From the NCBI RefSeq assembly GCF_018555685.1, contig NZ_JAFLWW010000001.1, positions 124,001 through 188,000 on the forward strand: DNA of 64,000 bases, read 5' to 3'. A model generated the notes under the pieces. The model saw only the letters and a program-made list of their open reading frames with translations, did no database searches and was not told the origin of the DNA. This stretch comes from Aminobacter anthyllidis. GTDB lineage: Bacteria > Pseudomonadota > Alphaproteobacteria > Rhizobiales > Rhizobiaceae. Shown here piece by piece: positions 1 through 8,273 of the stretch. A program made the translations under genes and the position numbers. The stretch's first letter is position 1. Every line of letters begins with the position of its first letter.

Positions 1-456
1 GCACATGCGGGCGAAACGGGACCGGCCGCCTACATCAGGGGCTCGCTTGACGCTTTGAAGGTCGAACGCATCGATCATGGCTACAATGTCGTCAATGACA
101 TGCAGTTGATGCAGCGCTGCAAGGATGAGGGGGTGCTCTTCACCGTATGCCCTTCAACCGCAGCGGTCACTTCGGCGTGGCATGATCTGTCGGCGCCTGA
201 TCACGCCATTCGCCAGATGCTCGATTTTGGCCTGACGCTTTCGATCCACAGCGACGATCCGCCAATGTTCTTCACCGACCTCGAGAACGAATACGTAAAG
301 GCGGTCGAACTGCTGAAGTTCACCCCGCGCGACATCCGGGACGCCATCCTGGCGGGCATCGACGGCTCCTGGCTTGATGCAACGACAAAGCGTCGGTGGC
401 TGCAGGAGTGGTCGGAAGAGATCGACGGCCTGATGACGGCGTTGTCGCCCAACTAG
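1..456 (+). CDS. Adenosine/adenine deaminase family protein, C-terminal part
   Basis: This is the last 151 residues of a metal-dependent purine deaminase; the start lies left of the window. The visible part opens with the catalytic HAGE block (residues 2-5), followed by the VERIDHGY block and the SDDPPMF block whose aspartates bind zinc and position the attacking water. Members of the family hydrolyse the 6-amino group of adenosine, adenine or N6-substituted analogues. The sequence aligns almost without gaps to the second deaminase at 6060-7118, so the two are paralogues. It is convergent with the AraC gene at 560-1429 and lies beside a Rieske oxygenase and nucleoside-type transporter genes, which suggests a catabolic rather than salvage role. 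Family is clear; the exact substrate cannot be read from the sequence. Confidence 0.85.
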   Translation, partial: AHAGETGPAAYIRGSLDALKVERIDHGYNVVNDMQLMQRCKDEGVLFTVCPSTAAVTSAWHDLSAPDHAIRQMLDFGLTLSIHSDDPPMFFTDLENEYVKAVELLKFTPRDIRDAILAGIDGSWLDATTKRRWLQEWSEEIDGLMTALSPN

Positions 457-559
457 GCGCGGCGTTCCAGCGTCGCCAGTACCGGCGCGCTCACAACCTG
501 CTGCGTCAGCTGGGCTTGCCTTGTCGCGGGCCCGGCTGACGACGAAAAGTCCCCGCCGT

Positions 560-1429
560 TCAATATGCGATATCGACCGTATCCTCGGCAACTTCGCTTG
601 GCTTGTGGTAGCCCATGTTCGCGCGCACTTCAGTTGGCGACATGCCGAAAAGCTGCTTGATCTGACGCGAGAAATGGTAGGGGTTCTTGTAGCCGCATTG
701 ATATGCGATTTCCGCAATCGTCAGGCCGCTGTGCAAGAGCAGATGACGTGCCCGTTTTGCGCGTACCTGCCAGAGATAGCGGGCCGGTGTGACCCCGATA
801 TGTTTGCGAAACGACAGGATGAGATGCTGCGGCGTTCGCGCGACCAACGCCGCCAGGCTGTTGATCGTGACATCCTTTTCGGAATTTTCTTCGATGTAGT
901 TTCTGGCGCGATGGACGGGTCGGGGAATATGCCGATCACGCTCTGAAACGTGGGCTTCGTGAAAATAGGCCGCGTAAAGAGCCTGCCCCAGGGCGTTGCG
1001 CAGCATGTTGAGATTGGCTGTGGATCCGGAGCCCAGTTCGACGCCAAGGCGCTGAAGCGCTTCAAGCGGCTCTGATATCGGAATCTTGGCGGGCACCTCG
1101 CGCAGAAGCCGCGCAATCGAGTCCGTCAGCAGTCCTGGTGAGCCTTCGCACCAGCTCACCCTGCAGCGATCACCATTGCCATATTCGAACAAAACCTGTC
1201 GTTCGTTGCGAAAGACGCCGCACTCGCCGCTATCCACGATCGTCACTTCTTCGTCGCACGTCACCCTTGCCGTTCCTTCGTGGACCAGCAGCAGCGTGAC
1301 GTAGCGATTGCGAAGCGGGCCATATACCCCACCCGCACTGTACATCGCCTCGCCGAAAGTGAAGCCATGCTCCGGGTCGACAATCGTCTGCAATGGCTGG
1401 CTCCACTCGTTAACGGGACGAAGACTCAC
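560..1429 (-). CDS. AraC family transcriptional regulator (copy 1)
   Basis: A 289-residue one-component regulator. The N-terminal part (about residues 15-160) is a cupin-like effector-binding domain of the AraC-binding type, and the last 100 residues hold two helix-turn-helix units; the second has the hallmark run AEIAYQCGYKNPYHFSRQ followed by FGMSP. It is divergent from the Rieske oxygenase gene with about 180 bases between them, so it probably controls that promoter and its own. It is strongly similar along its whole length to the AraC gene at 4931-5764, both containing VDPEHGF near the start and PQHLI-SFRKHIGVTP in the first DNA-binding unit. A substituted purine or its oxidation product is a reasonable guess for the effector, by context only. 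Confidence 0.9.
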   Translation of the reverse strand: MSLRPVNEWSQPLQTIVDPEHGFTFGEAMYSAGGVYGPLRNRYVTLLLVHEGTARVTCDEEVTIVDSGECGVFRNERQVLFEYGNGDRCRVSWCEGSPGLLTDSIARLLREVPAKIPISEPLEALQRLGVELGSGSTANLNMLRNALGQALYAAYFHEAHVSERDRHIPRPVHRARNYIEENSEKDVTINSLAALVARTPQHLILSFRKHIGVTPARYLWQVRAKRARHLLLHSGLTIAEIAYQCGYKNPYHFSRQIKQLFGMSPTEVRANMGYHKPSEVAEDTVDIAY

Positions 1430-1611
1430 GGTACGCCGCTATCCAGCTATTTCAAGCGGCGGCTTATGGCGATCTTCATTCAAGGTATCCTTTAGGCCGG
1501 CAAGGACATTCCTCGAAAACCTCTGTTCGCCGACTATTCAGCTACGAAAATCAAAGCCGATCCGACGAACCAGATATGGCAAATCGGGCCGGGCTCCAGG
1601 GAGCTGAACTT

Positions 1612-2667
1612 ATGTTTTTGCCCGTCGACAACTCGAAAACGAAAAGCGAGCTGCCGCCCGGATGCACATTCGCGGAAAGCGACTGGCATATCCTCTCCTC
1701 GTTCTGGCATCCGGTGGAATATGCTCACGAAGTTGGCGAAAAGCCTGTGCGGGCCCGCCTCCTGGATGTCGACCTTGTGCTCTACCGGACACCGCAGGGC
1801 GTAGCAGTCGCTCGCGATATCTGTCCTCACCGCGGCACCAGGATCAGCTCCGGCTGGATGGCCGACGGCCAGATCGTCTGCCCGATGCATGGGCTGCATT
1901 TCGACCATGGCGGACAGTGCACCAAGATCCCGTCGATGACCGATCCGACGGCGAAGATTCCGCCCAAGCTGAGGCTGCTGACTGTGCTGTCGGAGGAGCG
2001 ATACGGCATAATCTGGGTATGCCTCAACGGTGAACCGATCTGGCCGATCCCTGAATGGCCCGGACTTTCCAACGCGGCCTGGAAGACGGTCCATCTGCCC
2101 AAGGATACCTGGAATGCGGCGGCGAGCCGCCATGTCGAAAACTTCAACGATGTCGCCCATTTCCCATGGGTTCATGCCGAGAGCTTTGGTTCGGCGACAG
2201 CGGTTCCGATTCCGCAATACACGGTCGATCACGCGGAATTCGGGCTGCGGTTCTCTTATCCATACCCGAACGGCGCCAACTACTATCCCGATGGCGTCGA
2301 GGGCGCCGAGCGCAACGTCGTCTACAGCTATGAGCTGACCTATCCGTTCTCGACGATCATCATCATCGATCCGGAAGGCTCGGACTACGTGCAATATCTG
2401 GCGGATACGGTGTGTCCGGTTTCCGCCCGCGAAACCCGCATCTTCCAGCTGCTCACCGACACGACCGGCAATCCGGACGGCGAATACTGGAAGAAGTTCC
2501 AGATGCTGATCAACGACGAAGACAAGTCGATGGTCGAGGAGCAGCGACCGGAAGACCTGCCGCTCGATCTGACTGAAGAAATCCACGTTCCGTGCGATCG
2601 CCTGTCGCTTGAATACCGGCGTGCGCTTGCCAAGAAGTTCGGGCTCGGCGCGCCGATCGCAAGTTGA
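1612..2667 (+). CDS. Rieske non-heme iron oxygenase, alpha subunit
   Basis: A 351-residue terminal oxygenase. The Rieske cluster motif is complete: C71-x-H73 and C90-x2-H93. The mononuclear iron site follows as N-x2-D180-x2-H183-x4-H188, so both centres look functional. Size and motif spacing fit the homomeric VanA/NdmA-like group, which removes O- or N-linked alkyl groups, rather than the larger ring dioxygenases. The start at 1612 is preferred over an in-frame ATG at 1576 because AGGGAG lies at the right distance before it. The reductase gene follows after 78 bases and should supply electrons. Neighbouring deaminases and a nucleoside-type importer point to an N-alkylated purine as substrate; this is inference. 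Alternatives are an aromatic methyl ether or another N-methyl compound. Confidence 0.9.
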   Translation: MFLPVDNSKTKSELPPGCTFAESDWHILSSFWHPVEYAHEVGEKPVRARLLDVDLVLYRTPQGVAVARDICPHRGTRISSGWMADGQIVCPMHGLHFDHGGQCTKIPSMTDPTAKIPPKLRLLTVLSEERYGIIWVCLNGEPIWPIPEWPGLSNAAWKTVHLPKDTWNAAASRHVENFNDVAHFPWVHAESFGSATAVPIPQYTVDHAEFGLRFSYPYPNGANYYPDGVEGAERNVVYSYELTYPFSTIIIIDPEGSDYVQYLADTVCPVSARETRIFQLLTDTTGNPDGEYWKKFQMLINDEDKSMVEEQRPEDLPLDLTEEIHVPCDRLSLEYRRALAKKFGLGAPIAS

Positions 2668-2745
2668 GCCCGGCCAATTCAGCGAATTCGGGATCGTTGC
2701 CGCAAAGTTCCACGTGTTGCCTGACAGGCCAGGAAGGAGCCGAGC

Positions 2746-3759
2746 ATGAACATCGCGCTGTCTGCCCATGGAAATGCTATGATCCACCAGGTCAACCGTT
2801 CCGCGCGTCTGCAAGTCCGGATCGCCGCCAAAACCAGCGAAGCCCAGGATATTGCAGGCTTCGAACTGGTCGATGACGGTGGCGAGGACTTGCCGGAATT
2901 CACGGCGGGGTCGCATGTCGATGTCTTCATGCCCAACGGGCTTGTTCGCCAGTATTCGCTTCGCAACGATCCGCGTGAGCGCCACTGCTACCGTCTGGGT
3001 GTGCTGCGTGACCGGCAGGGCGCTGGTGGCTCGATCTTCATGCACGATATGCTGAAGTCAGGCGACGTGATCGAGGTCAGCCACCCACGCAACGCCTTTC
3101 CGCTCAACGAACAGTCTCCGTCCTCACTGCTGCTGGCCGGTGGCATTGGCATCACGCCGATCCTGTCGATGGCCCACAGGCTGTCGGCCCTGGGACGGGA
3201 CTTCGCGCTGCACTATTGCGCCCGAAACGCCGACCGGATGGCCTTTCGCGCCGAGCTCGATGCGGCTGCTTTCAACAGGCAGGTTCACTTCCATCTCGAC
3301 GACGGGCCAGCCGAGCAGAAACTGAACATCGCGGAATTGTTGCAGTCGAGCCCAAAGGGCACGCATCTCTATGTTTGCGGACCACGCGGCTTCATGGACG
3401 CCGTCATCGGCGAAGCCGAACGGTCGTGGCCGAAGGAAACCATTCACCGCGAGTATTTCGGCAAGATCGCTGATGTCGGGTCAAGCGATGACAGGCCGTT
3501 TGCCGTCCAGATTGCCAGCACCGGCGAGGTTTTTGCCATCGCGGCAGGCGAAAGCGTGGTCTCGGTGCTCGGCGCCAACGGCATCGAGATCCCGGTATCC
3601 TGCGAGCAAGGCATCTGCGGAACCTGCGTGACGCGCGTCCTTGCCGGGTTGCCTGACCACCGCGACCTCTATCTGACCGATGCCGAACATGCCGCCAATG
3701 ACCAGATGACGCCGTGCTGTTCGCGGGCGTTGTCGGAAATCGTCGTGCTGGATTTGTGA
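2746..3759 (+). CDS. PDR/VanB family oxidoreductase (flavin and [2Fe-2S] reductase)
   Basis: A 337-residue electron-transfer partner for the oxygenase just upstream. The first 100 residues form a ferredoxin-reductase-type flavin-binding barrel with the RQYSLRN motif; the middle contains the nucleotide-binding part with LLAGGIGITPILSM and YVCGPRGFM; the C-terminus is a plant-type [2Fe-2S] ferredoxin with C286-x4-C291-x2-C294 and a fourth ligand at C324. This is the domain order of the phthalate dioxygenase reductase/VanB class, moving electrons from NAD(P)H to the Rieske protein. A ribosome site (GGAG, seven bases ahead) supports the ATG at 2746. The spacing to the oxygenase gene suggests cotranscription. 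Confidence 0.92.
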   Translation: MNIALSAHGNAMIHQVNRSARLQVRIAAKTSEAQDIAGFELVDDGGEDLPEFTAGSHVDVFMPNGLVRQYSLRNDPRERHCYRLGVLRDRQGAGGSIFMHDMLKSGDVIEVSHPRNAFPLNEQSPSSLLLAGGIGITPILSMAHRLSALGRDFALHYCARNADRMAFRAELDAAAFNRQVHFHLDDGPAEQKLNIAELLQSSPKGTHLYVCGPRGFMDAVIGEAERSWPKETIHREYFGKIADVGSSDDRPFAVQIASTGEVFAIAAGESVVSVLGANGIEIPVSCEQGICGTCVTRVLAGLPDHRDLYLTDAEHAANDQMTPCCSRALSEIVVLDL

Positions 3760-3846
3760 ACGAGGGAAATATGCACCGGTGGACCTACACCGGGCAAAGC
3801 AGGGCCGGACCGAACCGGACTAGACAACCAATGGGAGTTAGAAATC

Positions 3847-4878
3847 ATGATTGGACGATTGACCGGCAGGCTCGTTGCCTCCTTGGCAATGGCTGTGCTT
3901 GCGCTGTTTGCGCTTTCGTCGGTGTCGCGCGCCGAAAACCCGGACAAGCTCCGCATCGCTGTCATTCTGGCTTCCGGCGTGGAAAGCGGCTGGGACGGCA
4001 CGCTGATTGAATCGCTCGAGCGGGTGAAGGCGGCCAGGCCGCATGGGCTTGAGCTGAGCTGGAAATACACCGACCCGCTATGGGGCGACGATGCAGGCGA
4101 CGCCATGCGGCTGTTCGCCGAAAGTGGCCAGTATGACGTCATCTGGGCCCACAGCACCTATTCCGACCAGGTCAAGAAGCTGAAGGATGAGTTCCCGGAG
4201 ATACTCTTCGTCGTTACCGGGTCTGGGAACGAAGGCTTGGGCGGCAACCAGTACATGCTCTACAAGCGTGTCCACGAGCCTGCCTACCTGCTTGGCGTCA
4301 TCGCCGGCCGCATGACCAAGTCCAACGTGCTTGGCACGGTGGGCACATTTCCCGCCGACGATGTGAACGATTCGATCAACGCCTTCTTCGCCGGAGCGAG
4401 ATCGGTAAATCCGTCGATCAAGGAAAAGGTCGTTTTCATCGAGTCCTGGTATGACCCGGCCAAGTCGGCCGAATACACCCATGCTCAGATCGCAACGGGC
4501 GCCGACGTCATCTTCCAGCAGACCGACAACTTCAAGGAATGCGAAGCCGCCAAGATCATCTGCTTCGGCAGCAATCAGGATCAGTCCAGCTTCTCCCCGA
4601 CCACCATCGTCAGCAGCACCGTGATCCGCTGGGATCCGGACATCATGCACGTCGTCGACGCCTGGTGGCAGCACAAGGTCGAAGGAAAGCCGCTCGCCGG
4701 AAGCACGGAGCGGATATGGCGCGGCATGAAGGATGGCGGTGCCGACATGGCTCCCTATCACGGCTTCGAGGCAACGCTGCCGCAACCGGTGATATCAGAG
4801 GTCGAGGCGCTGAAGGCCAAGATCATCTCAGGCGAGTTCAAGGTGCCGCTCGATACATCAGCCCCCAAGCCCAATTGA
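3847..4878 (+). CDS. BMP family ABC transporter substrate-binding protein (copy 1)
   Basis: A 343-residue periplasmic binding protein of the BMP (basic membrane protein, PnrA-like) family, whose characterised members bind purine nucleosides for ABC import. Residues 1-29 are a signal peptide ending in a VSRAE-type cleavage region with no lipobox cysteine. The mature protein starts with the family pattern KLRIAVIL, followed by WGDDAGDAMRLFAESGQYD, HSTYSDQVKKLKDEFPE and LLGVIAGRMTKSN. A GGGAG site precedes the ATG. It is highly similar to the BMP gene at 7179-8210. No permease gene follows directly; it probably feeds the same ATPase and permeases (8274-11844) or provides a second specificity. 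Confidence 0.9.
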   Translation: MIGRLTGRLVASLAMAVLALFALSSVSRAENPDKLRIAVILASGVESGWDGTLIESLERVKAARPHGLELSWKYTDPLWGDDAGDAMRLFAESGQYDVIWAHSTYSDQVKKLKDEFPEILFVVTGSGNEGLGGNQYMLYKRVHEPAYLLGVIAGRMTKSNVLGTVGTFPADDVNDSINAFFAGARSVNPSIKEKVVFIESWYDPAKSAEYTHAQIATGADVIFQQTDNFKECEAAKIICFGSNQDQSSFSPTTIVSSTVIRWDPDIMHVVDAWWQHKVEGKPLAGSTERIWRGMKDGGADMAPYHGFEATLPQPVISEVEALKAKIISGEFKVPLDTSAPKPN

Positions 4879-4885
4879 GACAACG

Positions 4886-4919
4886 CTCCCGCCGGGCCGA
4901 GAGGTCGGTCCGGCGGGAG
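4886..4919. terminator. Bidirectional hairpin between BMP copy 1 and AraC copy 2
   Basis: A perfect 10-base-pair stem (4886-4895 with 4910-4919), extended by an inner CCGA/TCGG pairing, sits between two convergent genes. There is no T-run on the plus side, so its strength as a plus-strand terminator is uncertain. Confidence 0.55.
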
Positions 4920-4930
4920 GCGTGGCTCGG

Positions 4931-5764
4931 TCAAAAGACCATGTTCACTGCGTTTTCGGCGACACGACTTGGTTTGCGGTAATCCATATTGGCACGCAGT
5001 TCCGTAGGCGACATGCCGAAATGCAGCTTGATCTGCCGCGAGAAATGAAAGGGGTTCTTGTAGCCGCATTGATACGCGATTTCTGCGATCGTCAAACCGG
5101 TATGCAACAGGCGCTGCTTGCCACGGTTCGCCCGTACCTGCCAGAGATAGCGGACAGGTGTCACTCCGATGTGTTTTCGGAACGATGAGATCAGGTGCTG
5201 GGGCGTGACGGCCACCACATCCGCCACATGGCCGACAGTCATCTCCTTTTCGAAATTATCCTCCAGATAGCGCCGGGCTTGATGAATCGAACGGGGGATG
5301 TGACGCTCCAGCTCCGAGACCTGTGCTTCATGGAAATAGGCGGTGAACAGCGACTGCCCCAGGTTGTTGCGGAGCATGTTGACGTAGGCGCCTGTCCCTG
5401 AGCCCAGTTCCAGCCCCAGGCGCACAAGTGTTGACAGCCGGTCGGATATTGGAATTTGAGACGGGACGTCGCGCATGCGCAAGGCAACGGACTCCGGCAG
5501 ACTGGCGGGAAATCCCTCGCACCAGCTCACCCTGTCGCGCGCGCCTTTCTCATATTCGAAGAGCGAAACGCCTTCGCACAGGATGAAGCCGCATTGCCCG
5601 GGTTCGACGATGGTGACTTCCTCATCGCATGTCACCTTGGCGCTGCCTTCGTGCATCATCAGCAAGGTCGCATAGCGTCTGGTCAGTGGTCCGTAGACCC
5701 CTCCGGTTGAGTAGTCGGCTTCGCCAAACGAGAAGCCGTGTTCGGGATCTACAACACTGTCCAC
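4931..5764 (-). CDS. AraC family transcriptional regulator (copy 2)
   Basis: A 277-residue AraC regulator, paralogous to the one at 560-1429. It has the same layout: an N-terminal effector domain beginning VDPEHGFSFGEA and C-terminal paired helix-turn-helix units with AEIAYQCGYKNPFHFSRQ and FGMSPTELR. The start is a GTG with GGAG upstream; it lacks the extra dozen N-terminal residues of copy 1. The gene is divergent from the second deaminase (6060-7118) with about 295 bases between them, mirroring the divergent arrangement of copy 1 and the Rieske gene. The likely role is control of the deaminase-BMP-ABC transporter operon. Confidence 0.9.
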   Translation of the reverse strand: MDSVVDPEHGFSFGEADYSTGGVYGPLTRRYATLLMMHEGSAKVTCDEEVTIVEPGQCGFILCEGVSLFEYEKGARDRVSWCEGFPASLPESVALRMRDVPSQIPISDRLSTLVRLGLELGSGTGAYVNMLRNNLGQSLFTAYFHEAQVSELERHIPRSIHQARRYLEDNFEKEMTVGHVADVVAVTPQHLISSFRKHIGVTPVRYLWQVRANRGKQRLLHTGLTIAEIAYQCGYKNPFHFSRQIKLHFGMSPTELRANMDYRKPSRVAENAVNMVF

Positions 5765-6059
5765 TCGCTCGCTCCACCCAGCTATTCGCCCGTGGCGGCA
5801 GGTCCCGCCGCCTTCCAGGAATTCAGAACATTAGACAAACGTAATCTTAATTCAAGACATGCTTCGGATCGGCGGCGATATTCCGCTTGGCACCCTGATG
5901 CACGACAATCCGGTCGTAGCGAAGAGACAGCCAGATCCGATCGAGGACGGAAATCCATCCGTGATTGTCGACAGGAATGACTGTTGCGCCGGGTCGGTTC
6001 CGGTGAAGCGTATCGAGCGATACGGGTCTCAAGCTTCGATACACAGACGGAGAAGATCA

Positions 6060-7118
6060 GTGGATCTGCAGGAATTTATACGAAGTATACCTAAAACTGA
6101 ACTCCATCTTCATCTGGAGGGCGCGATAAATCCGGAGACATTTCTTAAGATTTCCAGGAAAAACAAGCTGGAAGTTCCGCAATTCAAGATTGTCTCTGAT
6201 CTCTATCGCTATGACAATCTTCTGGATTTCCTCAAAGTCTATAGTATGGCTTCCAGGTCGGTGATTGATGCCGATGATTTCCATCTCATCACCTACGAGG
6301 CGCTCCAGAGCTGCGCCAACAGCGGCGCTCGCTACGTCGAGTTCTTCTTCAGTCCGCATGTGCACCTGGAATGCGGCGTGGCCTATCAGACCATGCTCGC
6401 CGGCATATTCCGCGCAATGGACGACATCGAGACGGACTTCGGGCTGATTTCGAAGCTGATACCCGCGCACAATCGCGAACATGGGCTTGAGCGTGGTTTC
6501 GAGTTTCTGGACATGGTGCTTGCCCACCGAACCGACAAGGTGATTGGCATCGGTCTCGATTTTGACGAAACACCTTTCCCGCCAGCACAATTCAAGCCGC
6601 TTTTCGATCGGGCGCGCCAGGCGGGACTTCATCGCACTGCTCATGCCGGAGAGGGCGGTCCGGCGTCCAACGTGCGGGACTCGCTGGATTTGCTGAAGGT
6701 CGAGCGCATCGACCACGGTTATCGTGTGATGGAGGATCTCGATCTGGTCGCGCGCTGTCGCGCTGACCGGACCGTCTTCACCATCTGCCCGAGTTCAACC
6801 GTTGGGGTGACGATCTGGCGCGATCTTGCCGCGAAGGATCATCCTATTCGGCAAATGATCGAAGCCGGACTCACGATCGTTGTCGCAGCGGATGATCCGC
6901 CAATGTTCGAGACCGATCTGGCCAACGAATATCAGCTGCTTGCCACGAACATGAATCTCGATGCCGCCGCATTGAAGACGCTTGCGCTCAATTCGCTCGA
7001 GGCGTCGTGGCTCGACGAGTCCGTCAAGCGGGATTGGCGCGCATCATGGTCACGCGAGATCGATGAGCAGATTGCTCTTCTGGATGCGGAAAACAGTGAT
7101 GCACTCACGTCTGCATAA
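6060..7118 (+). CDS. Adenosine/adenine deaminase family protein (copy 2)
   Basis: A 352-residue purine deaminase. The metal-binding motif H16-x-H18 (in TELHLHLEGA) is at the N-terminus, followed by HAGEGG, VERIDHGY and ADDPPMF, so the zinc ligands and catalytic Glu/His are present. The start is taken as the GTG at 6060 because GGAGAAG precedes it at normal distance and because the family begins a few residues before the HLHLEG motif; an upstream in-frame ATG at 5859 would add 67 residues unlike the family. It is the first gene of a run with BMP copy 2 and the ABC transporter genes, 61 bases before the next. It probably deaminates the purine brought in by that transporter. N6-substituted adenine deamination is possible; not shown. 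Confidence 0.9.
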   Translation: MDLQEFIRSIPKTELHLHLEGAINPETFLKISRKNKLEVPQFKIVSDLYRYDNLLDFLKVYSMASRSVIDADDFHLITYEALQSCANSGARYVEFFFSPHVHLECGVAYQTMLAGIFRAMDDIETDFGLISKLIPAHNREHGLERGFEFLDMVLAHRTDKVIGIGLDFDETPFPPAQFKPLFDRARQAGLHRTAHAGEGGPASNVRDSLDLLKVERIDHGYRVMEDLDLVARCRADRTVFTICPSSTVGVTIWRDLAAKDHPIRQMIEAGLTIVVAADDPPMFETDLANEYQLLATNMNLDAAALKTLALNSLEASWLDESVKRDWRASWSREIDEQIALLDAENSDALTSA

Positions 7119-7178
7119 GGCTGCGACGGCGTAACAAAAAAACATAAGCGCCGCCTGAAAATCAATGGGAGCAATGGA

Positions 7179-8210
7179 ATGTTAGGTCAATTATCAAGAC
7201 GACTACTCGCCATCTGGGCGCTGACTTTGTTCGCCGTTTTCGGACACACAAACGGCACGTACGCAAGCTCACCCGAAAAGCTCCGCATCGCGGTCATCTT
7301 GTCGGCTGGTCTTGACCACGGCTTCGATGCAACGCTGATCAAGTCGCTCGAGCGCGTCAAGCAAGCAAAGCCACATGGCCTCGACATCGAGTGGAAGTCG
7401 ACTGAACCGCTATGGGGCGACGACGCCGGCGATGCGATGCGCCTGTTCGCCGAAAGCGGCGACTACGACATCATCTGGGCACACAGCACCTATTCCGACC
7501 AGGTCAAGAAGCTGAAGGACGAGTTTCCGGAAATTCTCTTCGTCGTGGTCGGTGCCGGCAATGAGGGCCTCGGTGGCAATCAGTATTGGGTCTACAAGCG
7601 TCTCCACGAACCTGCCTATCTGCTTGGCGTTTTGGCAGGGCGGATGACCAAATCCGATGTGCTTGGCGTCGTCGCGCCCTTTTCCATCGAGGACATCAAT
7701 GACTCGATCAACGCATTTTTCGCCGGTGCGCGGGCGGTCAATCCGGCGATCGCCCGGAAAGTAGCGTTCGTCGGATCCTGGTATGATCCAGCCAAGGCGG
7801 CTGAATATGCCGGCGCCCAGATTGCGGCCGGAGCCGATGTGATTTTCCAGCTGTCCGGCAATTTCAAGCCGTGCGAGGCCGCGAAAATCCTGTGCTTCGG
7901 TAGTTTCCAGGATGAAAGCAACTTTTCGCCGGCCACGATCCTCAGCAGCACCGTAGCCGTCTGGGACCCTGATATGACGTGGATCATCGAAAACTGGTGG
8001 AGCCACAAGGCTGAAGGCAAGCCTTATGGCGGCAACCTCAAGGAGCATTGGTTCGGCATGAAGGATGGCGGAGCCGCGTTTGCTCCCTACCATGATCTGG
8101 AAGCGAGCCTGCCAGTGGACGTTCGGACGGAAGTTGAGACGCTGAAGGCAAAGATCGCCTCGGGTGAACTCGAAATTCCAGTCGACCTGTCGGAGCCTAA
8201 GTCCGATTAG
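7179..8210 (+). CDS. BMP family ABC transporter substrate-binding protein (copy 2)
   Basis: A 343-residue BMP/PnrA-like binding protein of exactly the same length as copy 1. The signal peptide is about residues 1-30 (hydrophobic core LLAIWALTLFAVF, then TYASS). Mature-protein blocks match copy 1 nearly residue for residue (KLRIAVIL, WGDDAGDAMRLFAESGDYD, HSTYSDQVKKLKDEFPE, RMTKSDVLG), with differences concentrated in the second half around LSGNFKPCEAAKILCFG. GGGAG precedes the ATG at 7179. It lies in one direction with the ATPase and permease genes and is probably the cognate binding component of that importer, carrying a purine nucleoside or related base. Confidence 0.92.
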   Translation: MLGQLSRRLLAIWALTLFAVFGHTNGTYASSPEKLRIAVILSAGLDHGFDATLIKSLERVKQAKPHGLDIEWKSTEPLWGDDAGDAMRLFAESGDYDIIWAHSTYSDQVKKLKDEFPEILFVVVGAGNEGLGGNQYWVYKRLHEPAYLLGVLAGRMTKSDVLGVVAPFSIEDINDSINAFFAGARAVNPAIARKVAFVGSWYDPAKAAEYAGAQIAAGADVIFQLSGNFKPCEAAKILCFGSFQDESNFSPATILSSTVAVWDPDMTWIIENWWSHKAEGKPYGGNLKEHWFGMKDGGAAFAPYHDLEASLPVDVRTEVETLKAKIASGELEIPVDLSEPKSD

Positions 8211-8273
8211 CCGCTGCGCCACCTCCACTGCTGCTTGCGCCATTTTTTGAGTGAACTTGATCAAGGAACCACC

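Noticed and set aside
5859-6059. 67-codon N-terminal extension of the second deaminase
   Set aside because: The added residues do not resemble the family, while the GTG at 6060 has a good ribosome site and places the HLHLEG motif at its usual distance from the start.
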